NCBI RefSeq assembly: GCF_039912695.1
Contig: NZ_JBDSPJ010000023.1
Span: 132,910-196,909 of the forward strand
Direction of reading: 5' to 3'
DNA length: 64,000 nucleotides
Source of the DNA: Pseudolysinimonas_A sp039912695
GTDB taxonomy: Bacteria; Actinomycetota; Actinomycetes; Actinomycetales; Microbacteriaceae
Made by a program: the position numbers and the translations under genes. Every line of letters begins with the position of its first letter. The first letter of the stretch is position 1. This document shows, in pieces, positions 51,232 through 59,237 of the stretch. The notes under the pieces are model-generated. The model saw only the letters and a program-made list of their open reading frames with translations. It made no database searches and had not been told where the DNA came from.

Positions 51232-51875
51232 GCGGGCCGACTCTTCGTGACGGAAACATCTCGATTCGCGCCATTCGCGTTCGCGACGGGCGCGCCCTTG
51301 AGCGCGAACTCTTAAACAACCGCACCTGGCTGCGCAAATGGGAGGCGACCAACCCGACCGGGCCTGTCGGTTTCGACGCACGGGCCAGCATCCGGTCGTT
51401 GCTGGCCCACGCTCGCACCGGTAACGGCGTCCCGTTCGCGGTCGAGTACGACGGGGAGTTCGCCGGCCAGCTCAATATCTCCGGGATGTCGTACGGGTCC
51501 CTGTCGTCAGCATCCGTTGGCTACTGGGTGGCCGAGCGCTTCGCCGGCAAAGACGTCATCCCCACCGCGGTAGCGCTCGCGACCGATCACTGCTTCTTCA
51601 GCCTGGGTTTGCATCGGATGGAGATCTGCATTCGTCCCGAAAACGCTCCTTCGCTGCGCGTGGTGGAGAAGCTCGGGTTTCGGTACGAGGGGCTGCGCCG
51701 GCGGTTCATTCACATCAACGGCGATTGGCGCGACCACTTCTGCTTCGCGCTGACCGTCGAGGAGGTTCCCAGCGGGGTGCTCCGGCGTTGGAAGGACGGC
51801 CGCGTACCGAGAGGTGTCGGCTCGGTGCCTGCCGCCGACCGTGCGCTTGCCGAGAAGCCCCTGCGCCTGGGCTGA
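51228..51875 (+). CDS. GNAT-family N-acetyltransferase (RimJ/RimL type)
   Basis: A 215-residue acetyltransferase of the RimJ/RimL branch: LRDGNISIRAIRVRDGRALEREL at the N-terminus, SVGYWVAERFAGKDVIPTAVALATDHCFFSLGLHRMEICIRPENAPSLRVVEKLGFRYEG, which spans the acetyl-CoA binding region and the conserved N-x-x-S. It may acetylate the N-terminus of a ribosomal protein, but the substrate is unproven. It is coupled to galU by a GTGA overlap. The final 45 residues (Arg/Pro/Ala-rich) extend past the usual domain. Confidence 0.92.
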   Translation: MSGPTLRDGNISIRAIRVRDGRALERELLNNRTWLRKWEATNPTGPVGFDARASIRSLLAHARTGNGVPFAVEYDGEFAGQLNISGMSYGSLSSASVGYWVAERFAGKDVIPTAVALATDHCFFSLGLHRMEICIRPENAPSLRVVEKLGFRYEGLRRRFIHINGDWRDHFCFALTVEEVPSGVLRRWKDGRVPRGVGSVPAADRALAEKPLRLG

Positions 51876-51956
51876 ACCAGGTGTGAGCTTCGGACCCGCT
51901 CCACGCTGCGGCGCGGCACTCCGCCCGCCGCGCGCGGGGCTCGTACTGTCGGCAGC

Positions 51957-52850
51957 ATGACTAGCGGCGCGGGAACGGCGATCATGCTCGCCATCGCCGC
52001 CCTGCTCTGGTTCGTCTATTTTGTGCCGACCTGGATGCGGCGTCGCGAATACCTCGCAACCGAGCGCACGGCGACCCGGCTTCAGCAGACCATGCGGGTG
52101 ATGGCCGAAACCTCCGAGATTCCGACCGAGGTGCGGGTCGCGGCGACCGCCCGAGAGGTCGCACGGCAGGAACGCATCCTGCGCGCCGAGCAACGCCGTG
52201 CTGATGCGTCCGCGTTGCGGCAGGCCGTTGAACGGTCAGCCGTTGTGCGAGCTGCCGCACGCGAACCGGTGGGCGCGAGCGTTCCGCTGTCGGGAGATCT
52301 GCTGCGCCGCCGCCGGATGCGTCGAACCCGCAGCATCGCGGCACTTTCGCTCGTCGCGGCCACCCTCGTCACGCTGGTTCAGATCTGGTTGATCCTCACG
52401 ACGGGGATCGGCATGGGCGCGTGGCTCGTCCTGGCCGGCTCGGTCGTCGTCGGCACCACCGCGATAGCCATCCAACGGCGCCTCGCCGCGATTGCGGCAC
52501 CCATCGCTGCCACCTCGGTTTCCGCGCGATCGAGAACCGCGGTGCAGGTTCCCGTGATGTCGGCCCGGCCGGCCCCGACATCCTGGACCCCGGTTGCAAC
52601 GCCGAAGCCGCTCTACCTCTCGAGCCCGGCACCCGAACATGCCGTCGTGCACCGTGACCTGCGGCAGGCGCTTCGGGATGCCGCAGCCGATGCCGAGCGG
52701 AACCTCCGCGCCGCTCAAGCCGCGCCCGAGGTCGTGCCGTTCCGTGCTGCGAAGCCGTCCCCCTACTCCGGGATGGGAGTGCTCGGACCCGATGCCGTCG
52801 AGGCAACTGACCTCGACGAGGTGCTGAGGCGTCGACGCTCGGCGGGGTGA
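51957..52850 (+). CDS. Membrane protein of unknown function, actinobacterial
   Basis: A 297-residue protein. One transmembrane helix at the N-terminus (about 6-25, IMLAIAALLWFVYFVPTWMRRREY), a helical, Arg/Ala-rich cytoplasmic region, then two helices (about 126-148 and 151-170), and a Pro/Ala-rich C-terminal half ending in an acidic-basic motif, EATDLDEVLRRRRSAG. The W-F-V-Y-F-V/L-P-T-W-x-R-R pattern is common to a family of actinobacterial proteins located after galU-type genes. Function is unknown. It lies just before tRNA-Ala. Confidence 0.75.
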   Translation: MTSGAGTAIMLAIAALLWFVYFVPTWMRRREYLATERTATRLQQTMRVMAETSEIPTEVRVAATAREVARQERILRAEQRRADASALRQAVERSAVVRAAAREPVGASVPLSGDLLRRRRMRRTRSIAALSLVAATLVTLVQIWLILTTGIGMGAWLVLAGSVVVGTTAIAIQRRLAAIAAPIAATSVSARSRTAVQVPVMSARPAPTSWTPVATPKPLYLSSPAPEHAVVHRDLRQALRDAAADAERNLRAAQAAPEVVPFRAAKPSPYSGMGVLGPDAVEATDLDEVLRRRRSAG

Positions 52851-52891
52851 AGGCCCTCCGGGCGGGCTGGTAATGTGACTTCTTGTCCACG

Positions 52892-52967
52892 GGCCCTTAG
52901 CGCAGTTGGTAGCGCGCCTCGTTCGCATCGAGGAGGTCAGGAGTTCGAATCTCCTAGGGTCCACCAA
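52892..52967 (+). tRNA. tRNA-Ala (anticodon CGC), CCA encoded
   Basis: Acceptor GGGCCCT pairs with AGGGTCC (one G-T pair); D-arm AGCGCAGTTGGTAGCGC; anticodon stem CCTCG/CGAGG around TTCGCAT (anticodon CGC, codon GCG); T-arm AGGAGTTCGAATCTCCT; discriminator A then CCA. Confidence 0.96.
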
Positions 52968-53133
52968 AAAACTTCGACGAATTGAGCGCCGGCGCGCTGA
53001 GCCGCTGATGCGGCTGACGCGGCGCGCCTCCCCTCGAACGTGGGCAAGAATCCTCGAACCGGCCGCGGCTACACTCAACAAATCGCGTTCAATTTCATCC
53101 CGCGGACCCGCAATTCATCCCGAGGACCCGAAT

Positions 53134-53493
53134 TTGTCAAACCTCAAAGAATCACTCGACAGTCTCATGGAGCTTGCGGGCGCCAAGTGCGCCGCATTGG
53201 TCGATAGCACGTCGGGAATGGTCATCGGGCAAAGTGGCTCGAGCGCCAACATGGATGTCGCGGCCGCGGGCAACACGGAGGTCGTTCGGGCTCAGCTGAA
53301 GCTCTTGGAATCTCTGGGGCAGACCGATTCGATCGACGACATCCTCATCACCCTGACGACCCAGTACGACATCCTCCGCCTGTTGGGGGAACACCCGTCG
53401 ATGTTCATCTACCTGACGATGGACAAATCGAAGTCGAACTTGGCGTTGGCCAGATACAAGGTCGCGGAATGCGAAGCGCAACTGGTCTTATGA
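53134..53493 (+). CDS. Roadblock/LC7-fold protein, copy 1
   Basis: A 119-residue protein. The start is a TTG at 53134 (MSNLKESLDSLMELAGAK) with GAGGA about seven bases upstream; the open frame extends further back but through the tRNA. The GAKCAALVDSTSGMVIGQSG pattern, followed by helix, then DDILITLTTQYDILRLLGEHPSMFIYLTMDKSKSNLALARYKV, fits a roadblock (MglB-like) alpha/beta fold with no signal peptide. It is a close paralogue of the gene 107 bases downstream. Roadblock proteins usually regulate small Ras-like GTPases, but none is adjacent. Function is unknown. Confidence 0.72.
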   Translation: MSNLKESLDSLMELAGAKCAALVDSTSGMVIGQSGSSANMDVAAAGNTEVVRAQLKLLESLGQTDSIDDILITLTTQYDILRLLGEHPSMFIYLTMDKSKSNLALARYKVAECEAQLVL

Positions 53494-53599
53494 ATTCGGG
53501 GAGCTTCGGCACCCAGAAACGTGGCGAAGCTCGGGAGGGAGCGACAATGGCGACGCAAAGTCTGGGTAGCCGACAGATCCATCACAGCGGGGTGCGCTC

Positions 53600-54193
53600 A
53601 TGAGCGATTTTCCCCGCTTTCTCACGCGCGGTCGCAAGGCTGCGGCCGATGCGGTCCGGCCCGACTACTCAGAGCCCGACTTCTCGGCGTGGTCGGCAAA
53701 CCTGGATGCCTTCATGGCCTCTGCACCAGAGTCGGTACCAGAGCCCGCGCCAGAGGCCGCGCGTGAAACAGCGCCCGCCGCAGTTTCCGTCGGATCTGTG
53801 TCCCCAGCTCCGGTCCAAGAAGCGGCAGGTAAGCCGTCGGCACTCACCGAAGAGCTTCAGAAGATGCTGAATTTCGATGGCGCCATGTGTGTCGCGTTGG
53901 CTGACAGCGAGTCGGGAATGGTGCTGGGTCAGGCTGGGTCGGGGATTGAGATGGAGCGGGCAGCCGCCGGCGCCTCGATGATTCTGCGAGCCCGTCGCGC
54001 GACCGTGAAAGCGCTCGCGCTTCCTGACCAGATCGACGATCTGCTCATGACGCTCACGACACAACTTCACATCATTCGCCCGCTCACGAATAAGCCGACG
54101 ATGTTCATCTATCTGGTCGCTGATCGATCGAAGGCTAGCCTCGCGATGGCACGCTACAAGGCGACCGAGGCTGACGCGCAAATCATCCTGTAG
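53600..54193 (+). CDS. Roadblock/LC7-fold protein, copy 2, with N-terminal extension
   Basis: A 197-residue protein. The first 80 residues are a disordered, Ala/Pro/Glu-rich extension after a basic start (MSDFPRFLTRGRKAAAD). The C-terminal 115 residues repeat copy 1 closely: GAMCVALADSESGMVLGQAGSG, QIDDLLMTLTTQLHIIRPLTNKPTMFIYLVADRSKASLAMARYKATE. The two share the same ending, A-Q-(I/L)-(I/V)-L. The pair probably arose by duplication and forms homo- or heterodimers; the partner is unknown. Confidence 0.75.
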   Translation: MSDFPRFLTRGRKAAADAVRPDYSEPDFSAWSANLDAFMASAPESVPEPAPEAARETAPAAVSVGSVSPAPVQEAAGKPSALTEELQKMLNFDGAMCVALADSESGMVLGQAGSGIEMERAAAGASMILRARRATVKALALPDQIDDLLMTLTTQLHIIRPLTNKPTMFIYLVADRSKASLAMARYKATEADAQIIL

Positions 54194-54260
54194 CAAGCCC
54201 CGGCTGCGGCCGACTCACCCCGTCGGGGCCGAGAGCCATACCGGTAATGTCGTTCTCGAG

Positions 54261-54692
54261 ATGACCAAGGCACCACACACCAACCCCGACCTGATCGCCG
54301 CAGCGTCAGCAGTCCTCGATGAGATGAAGAGCGTGGCGGCTTCCCTCGACTACGCAGCTCTCCTGACCGATGACGGCTTCGACGTCGCTCGGCTGCCGGG
54401 GGAGACTGATGGCGCGCGGTTCGCCAGTATGGCGAGTTCCATGCAGGCTCTCGGCGATGCCGTGACCCATGAGCTGCGCATCGGCGACAGTGAGTACATC
54501 ATCATCGCCTCGGGTAAGGGCTACGTCGTGCAGCTCCGCGTCGCGGGCCACCCGATGGTTCTCTCGGCGCTCTTTGACAACGACGCCACGATCGGGAGCG
54601 CGTTGGCTGTCGCACGCACATTTGGCGCCAAGATGGCACGGCTCCTCACGGAGCTGGAGCAGCACCCCCCGGAGTCGACGCCCGCGCCTTAA
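54261..54692 (+). CDS. Roadblock/LC7-fold protein, copy 3, divergent
   Basis: A 143-residue protein. LDYAALLTDDGFDVARLPGETDGARFASMASSMQALGDAVTHELRIGDSEYIIIASGKGYVVQLRVAGHPMVLSALFDNDATIGSALAVART is the typical bacterial roadblock domain (as in actinobacterial conservon and MglB proteins). It is less like copies 1 and 2 than they are to each other, but lies 67 bases after them on the same strand. Three such genes in a row and no DUF742 or GTPase neighbour is unlike the usual conservon layout. Confidence 0.8.
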   Translation: MTKAPHTNPDLIAAASAVLDEMKSVAASLDYAALLTDDGFDVARLPGETDGARFASMASSMQALGDAVTHELRIGDSEYIIIASGKGYVVQLRVAGHPMVLSALFDNDATIGSALAVARTFGAKMARLLTELEQHPPESTPAP

Positions 54693-54740
54693 AGCGAGCC
54701 GCGACGGGCTGGTCACGATCGCTCAGGCATCGTTGCCAAA

Positions 54741-54750
54741 ACGTCACATG
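54741..54750 (-). promoter_or_regulatory. Shared 10-mer CATGTGACGT upstream of the ABC importer
   Basis: On the minus strand at 54750-54741, next to a TATGAT (54751-54756) that could be the -10 of the binding-protein promoter. CATRTGAYGT also occurs before the dehydratase-like gene and in the divergent region of the dehydrogenase and reductase, so it may be the GntR operator half-site of the sugar region. This is pattern-based only. Confidence 0.35.
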
Positions 54751-54820
54751 TATGATCTACTACGTCTTACCGTCGATTGGCGGGAAGTCGTCAACGACGT
54801 CGACAGAAAAGGACGCGACA

Positions 54821-56200
54821 ATGTCATCACAGCAACGCCGCATTACTCGCACCTCGCGTGCCATCGGCCTTACCGCCGTAGCTGCGAGCATCGCAATGCT
54901 TGCAGTCGGTTGCACCGGTACCACTCCCGGTACCGACACCGGCTCAAAGTACGGTTTCCCCACCGCCGATCAGGTTGAGAACAGCCCGATCACGATCTGG
55001 GTTGACGCTGACCGCACGGCCATCGTCAACGCGTTCATCGCCGACCACCCGGAGATCAAGGTCACCGTCGAGACGTACGACGGTAACTCCGGCGGCAGCG
55101 ACTCGTTCCACACCAAGGTTTCGCTCTTCGACCAGGCGGGCGAAGGCTGGCCCGACGTCGTATGGTCAGGGCAGGTCAACGACGCCAGCTGGGCCGCCAA
55201 GGAGCAGAACGGCGTGCAGGCATTCGCCGCGCCGCTCGACTTGGGCGTCACCGACAAGGGCTGGCTCGACGGCTACACGGCACACGCTGAAGACCCGGTC
55301 ACGGTTGACGGTCACGTCTACGGCGCCCGCGACAACCTCGCGCCCGTCGTGTTCTGGTACAACAAGACCCTGTTCGACCAGTTCGGCTACACCGTCCCGA
55401 AGACTTGGGAGGACTACCAGGCGCTGAGCGACAAGCTTGCTGCTGAGCACCCCGGATACGTCCTCGGCTCGATCGGTGACCCGTTCACCGCTGTCTTGAC
55501 CAACATGTGGAGCGCTCAGGCGCCGATCTACACGGTCGACGGAGGCAACTTCACGGCCAACTTCGCGGACGACCACAGCACCCGGATGATCGCCCTCATG
55601 GACCACATGCTGGCGAACAAGACCCTGACGCTCGATGGGCTGTTCACGGCTGACTACCCGAAGAACCACAAGGACACGACGCTCGGGATCCCCGGGCCGA
55701 CGTGGTTCTCGGGCGGTATCATCAACAACCCCACCGTGCTCGACGCACCGAAGGGCACCTGGGGTGCGAGCAACGCGCTTCACTGGGCTGGCGAACCGAT
55801 CGCAACGGGCAACGTGGGTGGTGGCTTCTGGTACGGTTCCAGCCACTCGAAGAACCTCGCAGCTGTCGGCACCTTCCTGCAGTACGCGACGAGCGGACCG
55901 CAGTCTGTGAAGCTCATCACCGGCCTCCCGGCCTACGAGAAGACCGCTTCTGAGTGGCTCGACGCGCAGGCCTCCAGCGGTGCCTGGGCGGACTCGGACA
56001 AGTTCAAGGCCGTCGTCACCGAGGCTGCTGCCAACATCTGGCAGGGCTGGGGAGCCACGCTTCCCTTCAGCTCGGAGACTGCCTGGGCAGAGGTCGTTCT
56101 TCCGGCCATCGTTTCTGGCAAGACCATCGCGTCAGTTGCTGACGCGTGGAAGAAGCGCTACGAGAATGACGCTCAAGTCAACGGCCTCACGGTCAAGTAG
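54821..56200 (+). CDS. ABC importer substrate-binding lipoprotein, sugar family 1
   Basis: A 459-residue exported lipoprotein: signal MSSQQRRITRTSRAIGLTAVAASIAMLAVGC with lipobox L-A-V-G-C (read in parts), then a cluster B/CUT1 binding fold: ITIWVDADRTAIVNAFIADHPEIKVTVETYDG, GWPDVVWSGQVNDASWAAKEQ, and APVVFWYNKTLFDQFGYTVPKTWEDYQALSDKLAAEHPGY, each typical of extracellular solute-binding family 1. It should deliver a sugar or sugar acid to the two permeases encoded downstream. The start at 54821 has AAAAGGA ahead. No ATPase is in this operon. Confidence 0.93.
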   Translation: MSSQQRRITRTSRAIGLTAVAASIAMLAVGCTGTTPGTDTGSKYGFPTADQVENSPITIWVDADRTAIVNAFIADHPEIKVTVETYDGNSGGSDSFHTKVSLFDQAGEGWPDVVWSGQVNDASWAAKEQNGVQAFAAPLDLGVTDKGWLDGYTAHAEDPVTVDGHVYGARDNLAPVVFWYNKTLFDQFGYTVPKTWEDYQALSDKLAAEHPGYVLGSIGDPFTAVLTNMWSAQAPIYTVDGGNFTANFADDHSTRMIALMDHMLANKTLTLDGLFTADYPKNHKDTTLGIPGPTWFSGGIINNPTVLDAPKGTWGASNALHWAGEPIATGNVGGGFWYGSSHSKNLAAVGTFLQYATSGPQSVKLITGLPAYEKTASEWLDAQASSGAWADSDKFKAVVTEAAANIWQGWGATLPFSSETAWAEVVLPAIVSGKTIASVADAWKKRYENDAQVNGLTVK

Positions 56201-56236
56201 TAGAGAAGGATAAGCACCATCTCTCAGAGTGACACC

Positions 56237-57166
56237 ATGGTGCCCGCTGCCGCCCCCTCACAGGGGCGGCAGCGGGTCGCCCGGTCCCCGCGAAGTCGCC
56301 CAGATCGGGCGCAGACCGTCATTGGCTACGTGTTCTCCAGTGGCTACGGAATTCTGCTCCTAGTCTTCGGCGTTCTCCCCATGATCTACGCCTTGTTCCT
56401 CGCATTCACCAAGGCCGGAAAATTTGTTGGCTTCGCCAACTTCATTAAGGTCTTCGGCGACTTCCGATTCGGCCCCGCGGTGCAACACGTCGCGATGTTC
56501 GTGGCCATCTGGGTCGCGTCGCTGATTGTGCTTGTCGTCCTGCTGGCGCTCATCGTTCACGCCGTGCGGGTCAGGTGGCTGTCCGCCACCACGCGCTTCC
56601 TGTTTTACATCCCGGGCGCGCTCGCGGGTTCTGCGAGCGTCATGCTGTGGCTCTTCTTGCTCGACCCCAGCGTCAGCCCGGTCGCGACCCTTCTGAAGCA
56701 GTTCGGATCAACGAGCTTCGTCCAGACTGTCGCCCAGGACAACCTTCCGTTCATCTTCACCGTGATCGCGTTCTGGACCGGTGCCGGTGGCTGGATCATC
56801 ATCATGTACGGCGCCCTGAACAACATCTCGAGCGACATCATGGAGGCAGCCCGCATCGACGGTGCGGGCCCCATCAAGACAGCCATGTACATCCAGATTC
56901 CGCTCTTGCGGAAGTGGATCGCATACATGGGCGTCATGTCGCTCGCCGCCGGCAGCCAGTTGTTCGTCGAACCGAAGATCCTCAGCCTCGCAAGCCGCGG
57001 CGTGGTTCCCAAGGACTACTCCCTCAATCAGCTCGCGTACCTCGTCGCATTCGGCCCGCAAGGAGACTTCAACAGCTCTGCCGCGATTTCGATTCTCTTG
57101 CTCGTGGTAGCGATGGGGCTTGCCGCGTTCTTCGTATTCCGAGGAGGACTCTTTGACCGCGACTAA
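56237..57166 (+). CDS. ABC sugar importer permease 1 (MalF/UgpA-like)
   Basis: A permease of at least 309 residues with six helices and the EAA loop ISSDIMEAARIDGAGPIKTAMYIQIPLLRKWIAYM. It is the MalF-type subunit that pairs with the next gene. The coordinates use the ATG at 56237, which has little ribosome binding signal. An in-frame ATC at 56219 lies eight bases after AAGGA and would give ISQSDTMVPAAAP, so the true start may be that ATC (see findings). It ends 14 bases inside the next gene. Confidence 0.9.
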   Translation: MVPAAAPSQGRQRVARSPRSRPDRAQTVIGYVFSSGYGILLLVFGVLPMIYALFLAFTKAGKFVGFANFIKVFGDFRFGPAVQHVAMFVAIWVASLIVLVVLLALIVHAVRVRWLSATTRFLFYIPGALAGSASVMLWLFLLDPSVSPVATLLKQFGSTSFVQTVAQDNLPFIFTVIAFWTGAGGWIIIMYGALNNISSDIMEAARIDGAGPIKTAMYIQIPLLRKWIAYMGVMSLAAGSQLFVEPKILSLASRGVVPKDYSLNQLAYLVAFGPQGDFNSSAAISILLLVVAMGLAAFFVFRGGLFDRD

Positions 57167-58070
57167 GACCGTCGTCGATCGCACCGGCTTCGCTCCCGGA
57201 CGCTGGGTTGGCCGCCTCCTCGCCGGCGCGATCATCATCTTCTTCACCCTGTTCTTCGTGGTCCCGATCGCGTGGCTGTTGCTCGCGCCGACGAAGTCGA
57301 GCAACCAACTCAATGGCCTCAACGGCGAGCAGCCCTTTAGCTTCGGGTCGTTCGATCAACTCGCCGAAAACTGGAACGCGTTGGTGGGATTCCAGCACGG
57401 CGTCATCTGGACCTGGCTCGGTAATTCGGTGCTGTACTCGGGTGGCGCGCTGGTGATCACCCTCCTCGTGACGGTTCCCGCCGGCTACGCCCTCGCCATG
57501 ACGCATTTCAGGTTTCGCCGGACGCTTCTCGTCTTGACCCTGATGGTGATGCTCATCCCGAACACGGCGCTCGTGCTGCCGATCTTCCTTGAGCTCAGCG
57601 TCGTGAAACTCGTCGGGTCGCCGCTGGCGGTGATCTTGCCGTTCTCCTTCTTCCCATTCGGCGTGTATCTGGCGTACATCTACTTCTCGACGAGCATTTC
57701 GCGTGACCTGCTCGACGCTGCGCGCATCGACGGCGCAGGGGAGTTCAGGGTCTTCTCGCGAATCGCGCTGCCGCTCGCTACCCCCGTCATCGCACTCGTG
57801 GGCTTCTTCAACTTCGTCACGAACTGGAACAACTACTTCCTCCCGTTCGTCATGGAACCGGGGTCGACAAGGATGCCCGTACAGGTCGGTCTGGCGGAGT
57901 TGATTTCTAACGTTCCGCTGTTCAATCCGACCACGGTCGCTTCCATCACGATCAGCCTTCCCCAACTCGCGCTCGCGACGCTCATTTCCGTCGCACCGGT
58001 GCTTGTCATCTTCCTGTTCTCACAGCGATTCCTGGTGAGCGGTCTGACCGCGGGCGGCACCAAGGAGTGA
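57153..58070 (+). CDS. ABC sugar importer permease 2 (MalG/UgpE-like)
   Basis: A 305-residue membrane protein with six helices and EAA loop ISRDLLDAARIDGAGEFRVFSRIALPLATPVIALV. The start is read as the TTG at 57153 (LTATKTVVDRTGF), with GAGGAGG five bases upstream; it overlaps the end of permease 1, as in coupled subunits. Its stop overlaps the mutarotase GTG start (GTGA). Together with permease 1 and the binding lipoprotein it forms a CUT1 carbohydrate importer. Confidence 0.92.
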   Translation: MTATKTVVDRTGFAPGRWVGRLLAGAIIIFFTLFFVVPIAWLLLAPTKSSNQLNGLNGEQPFSFGSFDQLAENWNALVGFQHGVIWTWLGNSVLYSGGALVITLLVTVPAGYALAMTHFRFRRTLLVLTLMVMLIPNTALVLPIFLELSVVKLVGSPLAVILPFSFFPFGVYLAYIYFSTSISRDLLDAARIDGAGEFRVFSRIALPLATPVIALVGFFNFVTNWNNYFLPFVMEPGSTRMPVQVGLAELISNVPLFNPTTVASITISLPQLALATLISVAPVLVIFLFSQRFLVSGLTAGGTKE

Positions 58071-58396
58071 CCCGTCGGTTTGGGATGGCGTGTCGGCTGC
58101 GCCCCGAAAAGCGAGACGAGTATCTCGAGTTGCATTCGGCTGTCTGGCCGGGTGTAGAGGCGATGATCACGGAATGTGGCATCCGCAATTTCACGATCTT
58201 CGTGCGCGGCGACGTGCTCTTCGGGTACTACGAGTATGTCGGCGACGACTACGACGCTGATCAGGCCCGGATGTCGGCCGACCCGGTCTCCCAGGAGTGG
58301 TGGTCGAACACGGATCCGTGCCAGTACGGCTTCGATGCTGACGCTCCTGAGGGCACCCAGTGGCAGGAACTCGAAGAGGCCTGGCACCTCGACTGA
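58067..58396 (+). CDS. L-rhamnose mutarotase family protein
   Basis: A 109-residue dimeric ferredoxin-like fold protein of the RhaM/FucU-unrelated mutarotase family (DUF718): RFGMACRLRPEKRDEYLELHSAVWPGVEAMITECGIRNFTIFVRGDVLFGYYEYVGDDYDADQARMSADPVSQEWWSNTDPCQ, including conserved H-x-x-V-W-P and the W-W. It would speed up anomer exchange of an imported sugar. The GTG start is coupled to permease 2. The neighbours do not encode rhamnose isomerase, so the sugar may be another 6-deoxy sugar or a uronate. Confidence 0.9.
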   Translation: MTRRFGMACRLRPEKRDEYLELHSAVWPGVEAMITECGIRNFTIFVRGDVLFGYYEYVGDDYDADQARMSADPVSQEWWSNTDPCQYGFDADAPEGTQWQELEEAWHLD

Positions 58397-58404
58397 TCCG
58401 TCGC

Positions 58405-58436
58405 GAGCGTCAGTCAGTCAGAGCGTCAGTCAGTCA
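58405..58436. repeat. Two 16-bp tandem repeats at the GntR 3' end
   Basis: GAGCGTCAGTCAGTCA occurs twice in direct succession; the second copy includes the stop codon of the minus-strand GntR gene. This is a second case in the window of a short tandem duplication across a gene end. Confidence 0.85.
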
Positions 58437-59207
58437 CTCAGCGGGGATGCCGCGTCCGTCGGGACGGCGACGCGCCCAGGCCAGAGCGATGTGGTCGTGC
58501 ATGGCCTCGGCTGCGCGCTCGGCGTCGCCGGCCAAGATCGCCTCGAGGATGGCTTTGTGCTCCTCAAGGGTGTCGTGCGGACCGTTCGATTCCGGGATGC
58601 CGGTGAATCGTCGACTCTCCCGCGCACGCGTGAACAGGATGCGGGTGATGTTGGCCGCGAGCCGATTGCCCGACTGTTCCATGATCGTGTAGTGGAAGGC
58701 CGCGTCAGCCTCGTTATAGGCGTCGAGGTCATCGACTCGTCGCACGGTTTCGTCGTACGCCAACTGGAGTTCTGCGCGGCGCTCGGGAGTTTGCCGGCGA
58801 GCCGCCGCCGCAGCCATCGAGGATTCGAGGCTCCCGCGAACCACGGAGAGATCGTCGAGGACCCCGAGTGAGTCGTCATGGTCGACCAAAGCTGAGAGCA
58901 CGATCGGGTCGAGAACGTTCCACGAACTGGGCGGGTTCACGGTGGTGCCACGCCCTTGTGCGACCGTCAGGAGCCCCTTTTCTTCGACCCGCTTCACGGA
59001 CTCGCGGATGACGGTACGACTCACGCCGAAGCGTTGAGAGAGGGCACCCTCGGGGGGCAATACATCGGCGGGGAGCAGTTCACCGGTCACGACGGCGTTG
59101 ACCAGATTGCTCACGACCGCGACACCGAGTCGAGCGGCCGGGGTACGCGCGGGCACGCCGCTCAAAACCGACTTGTTTGCCTCGATATCGGTTGCCGCGT
59201 CGGTCAT
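58434..59207 (-). CDS. GntR-family transcriptional regulator, FadR/FCD subfamily
   Basis: A 257-residue regulator. The N-terminal winged helix is VVSNLVNAVVTGELLPADVLPPEGALSQRFGVSRTVIRESVKRVEEKGLLTVAQGRGTTV; the FCD domain has LDDLSVVRGSLESSMAAAAARR, YNEADAAFHYTIMEQSGNRL and LEEHKAILEAILAGDAERAAEAMHDHI, with the metal-site Asp and His residues. SWNVLDPIVLSALV is the linker typical of sugar-acid regulators such as DgoR/ExuR relatives. It sits between the importer operon and the catabolic operons and probably controls both. It lies 30 bases before the dehydratase-like gene's end. Confidence 0.92.
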   Translation of the reverse strand: MTDAATDIEANKSVLSGVPARTPAARLGVAVVSNLVNAVVTGELLPADVLPPEGALSQRFGVSRTVIRESVKRVEEKGLLTVAQGRGTTVNPPSSWNVLDPIVLSALVDHDDSLGVLDDLSVVRGSLESSMAAAAARRQTPERRAELQLAYDETVRRVDDLDAYNEADAAFHYTIMEQSGNRLAANITRILFTRARESRRFTGIPESNGPHDTLEEHKAILEAILAGDAERAAEAMHDHIALAWARRRPDGRGIPAE

Positions 59208-59237
59208 GCGCTCAGTTTAGGTGGGTGAAGTTCAGTA

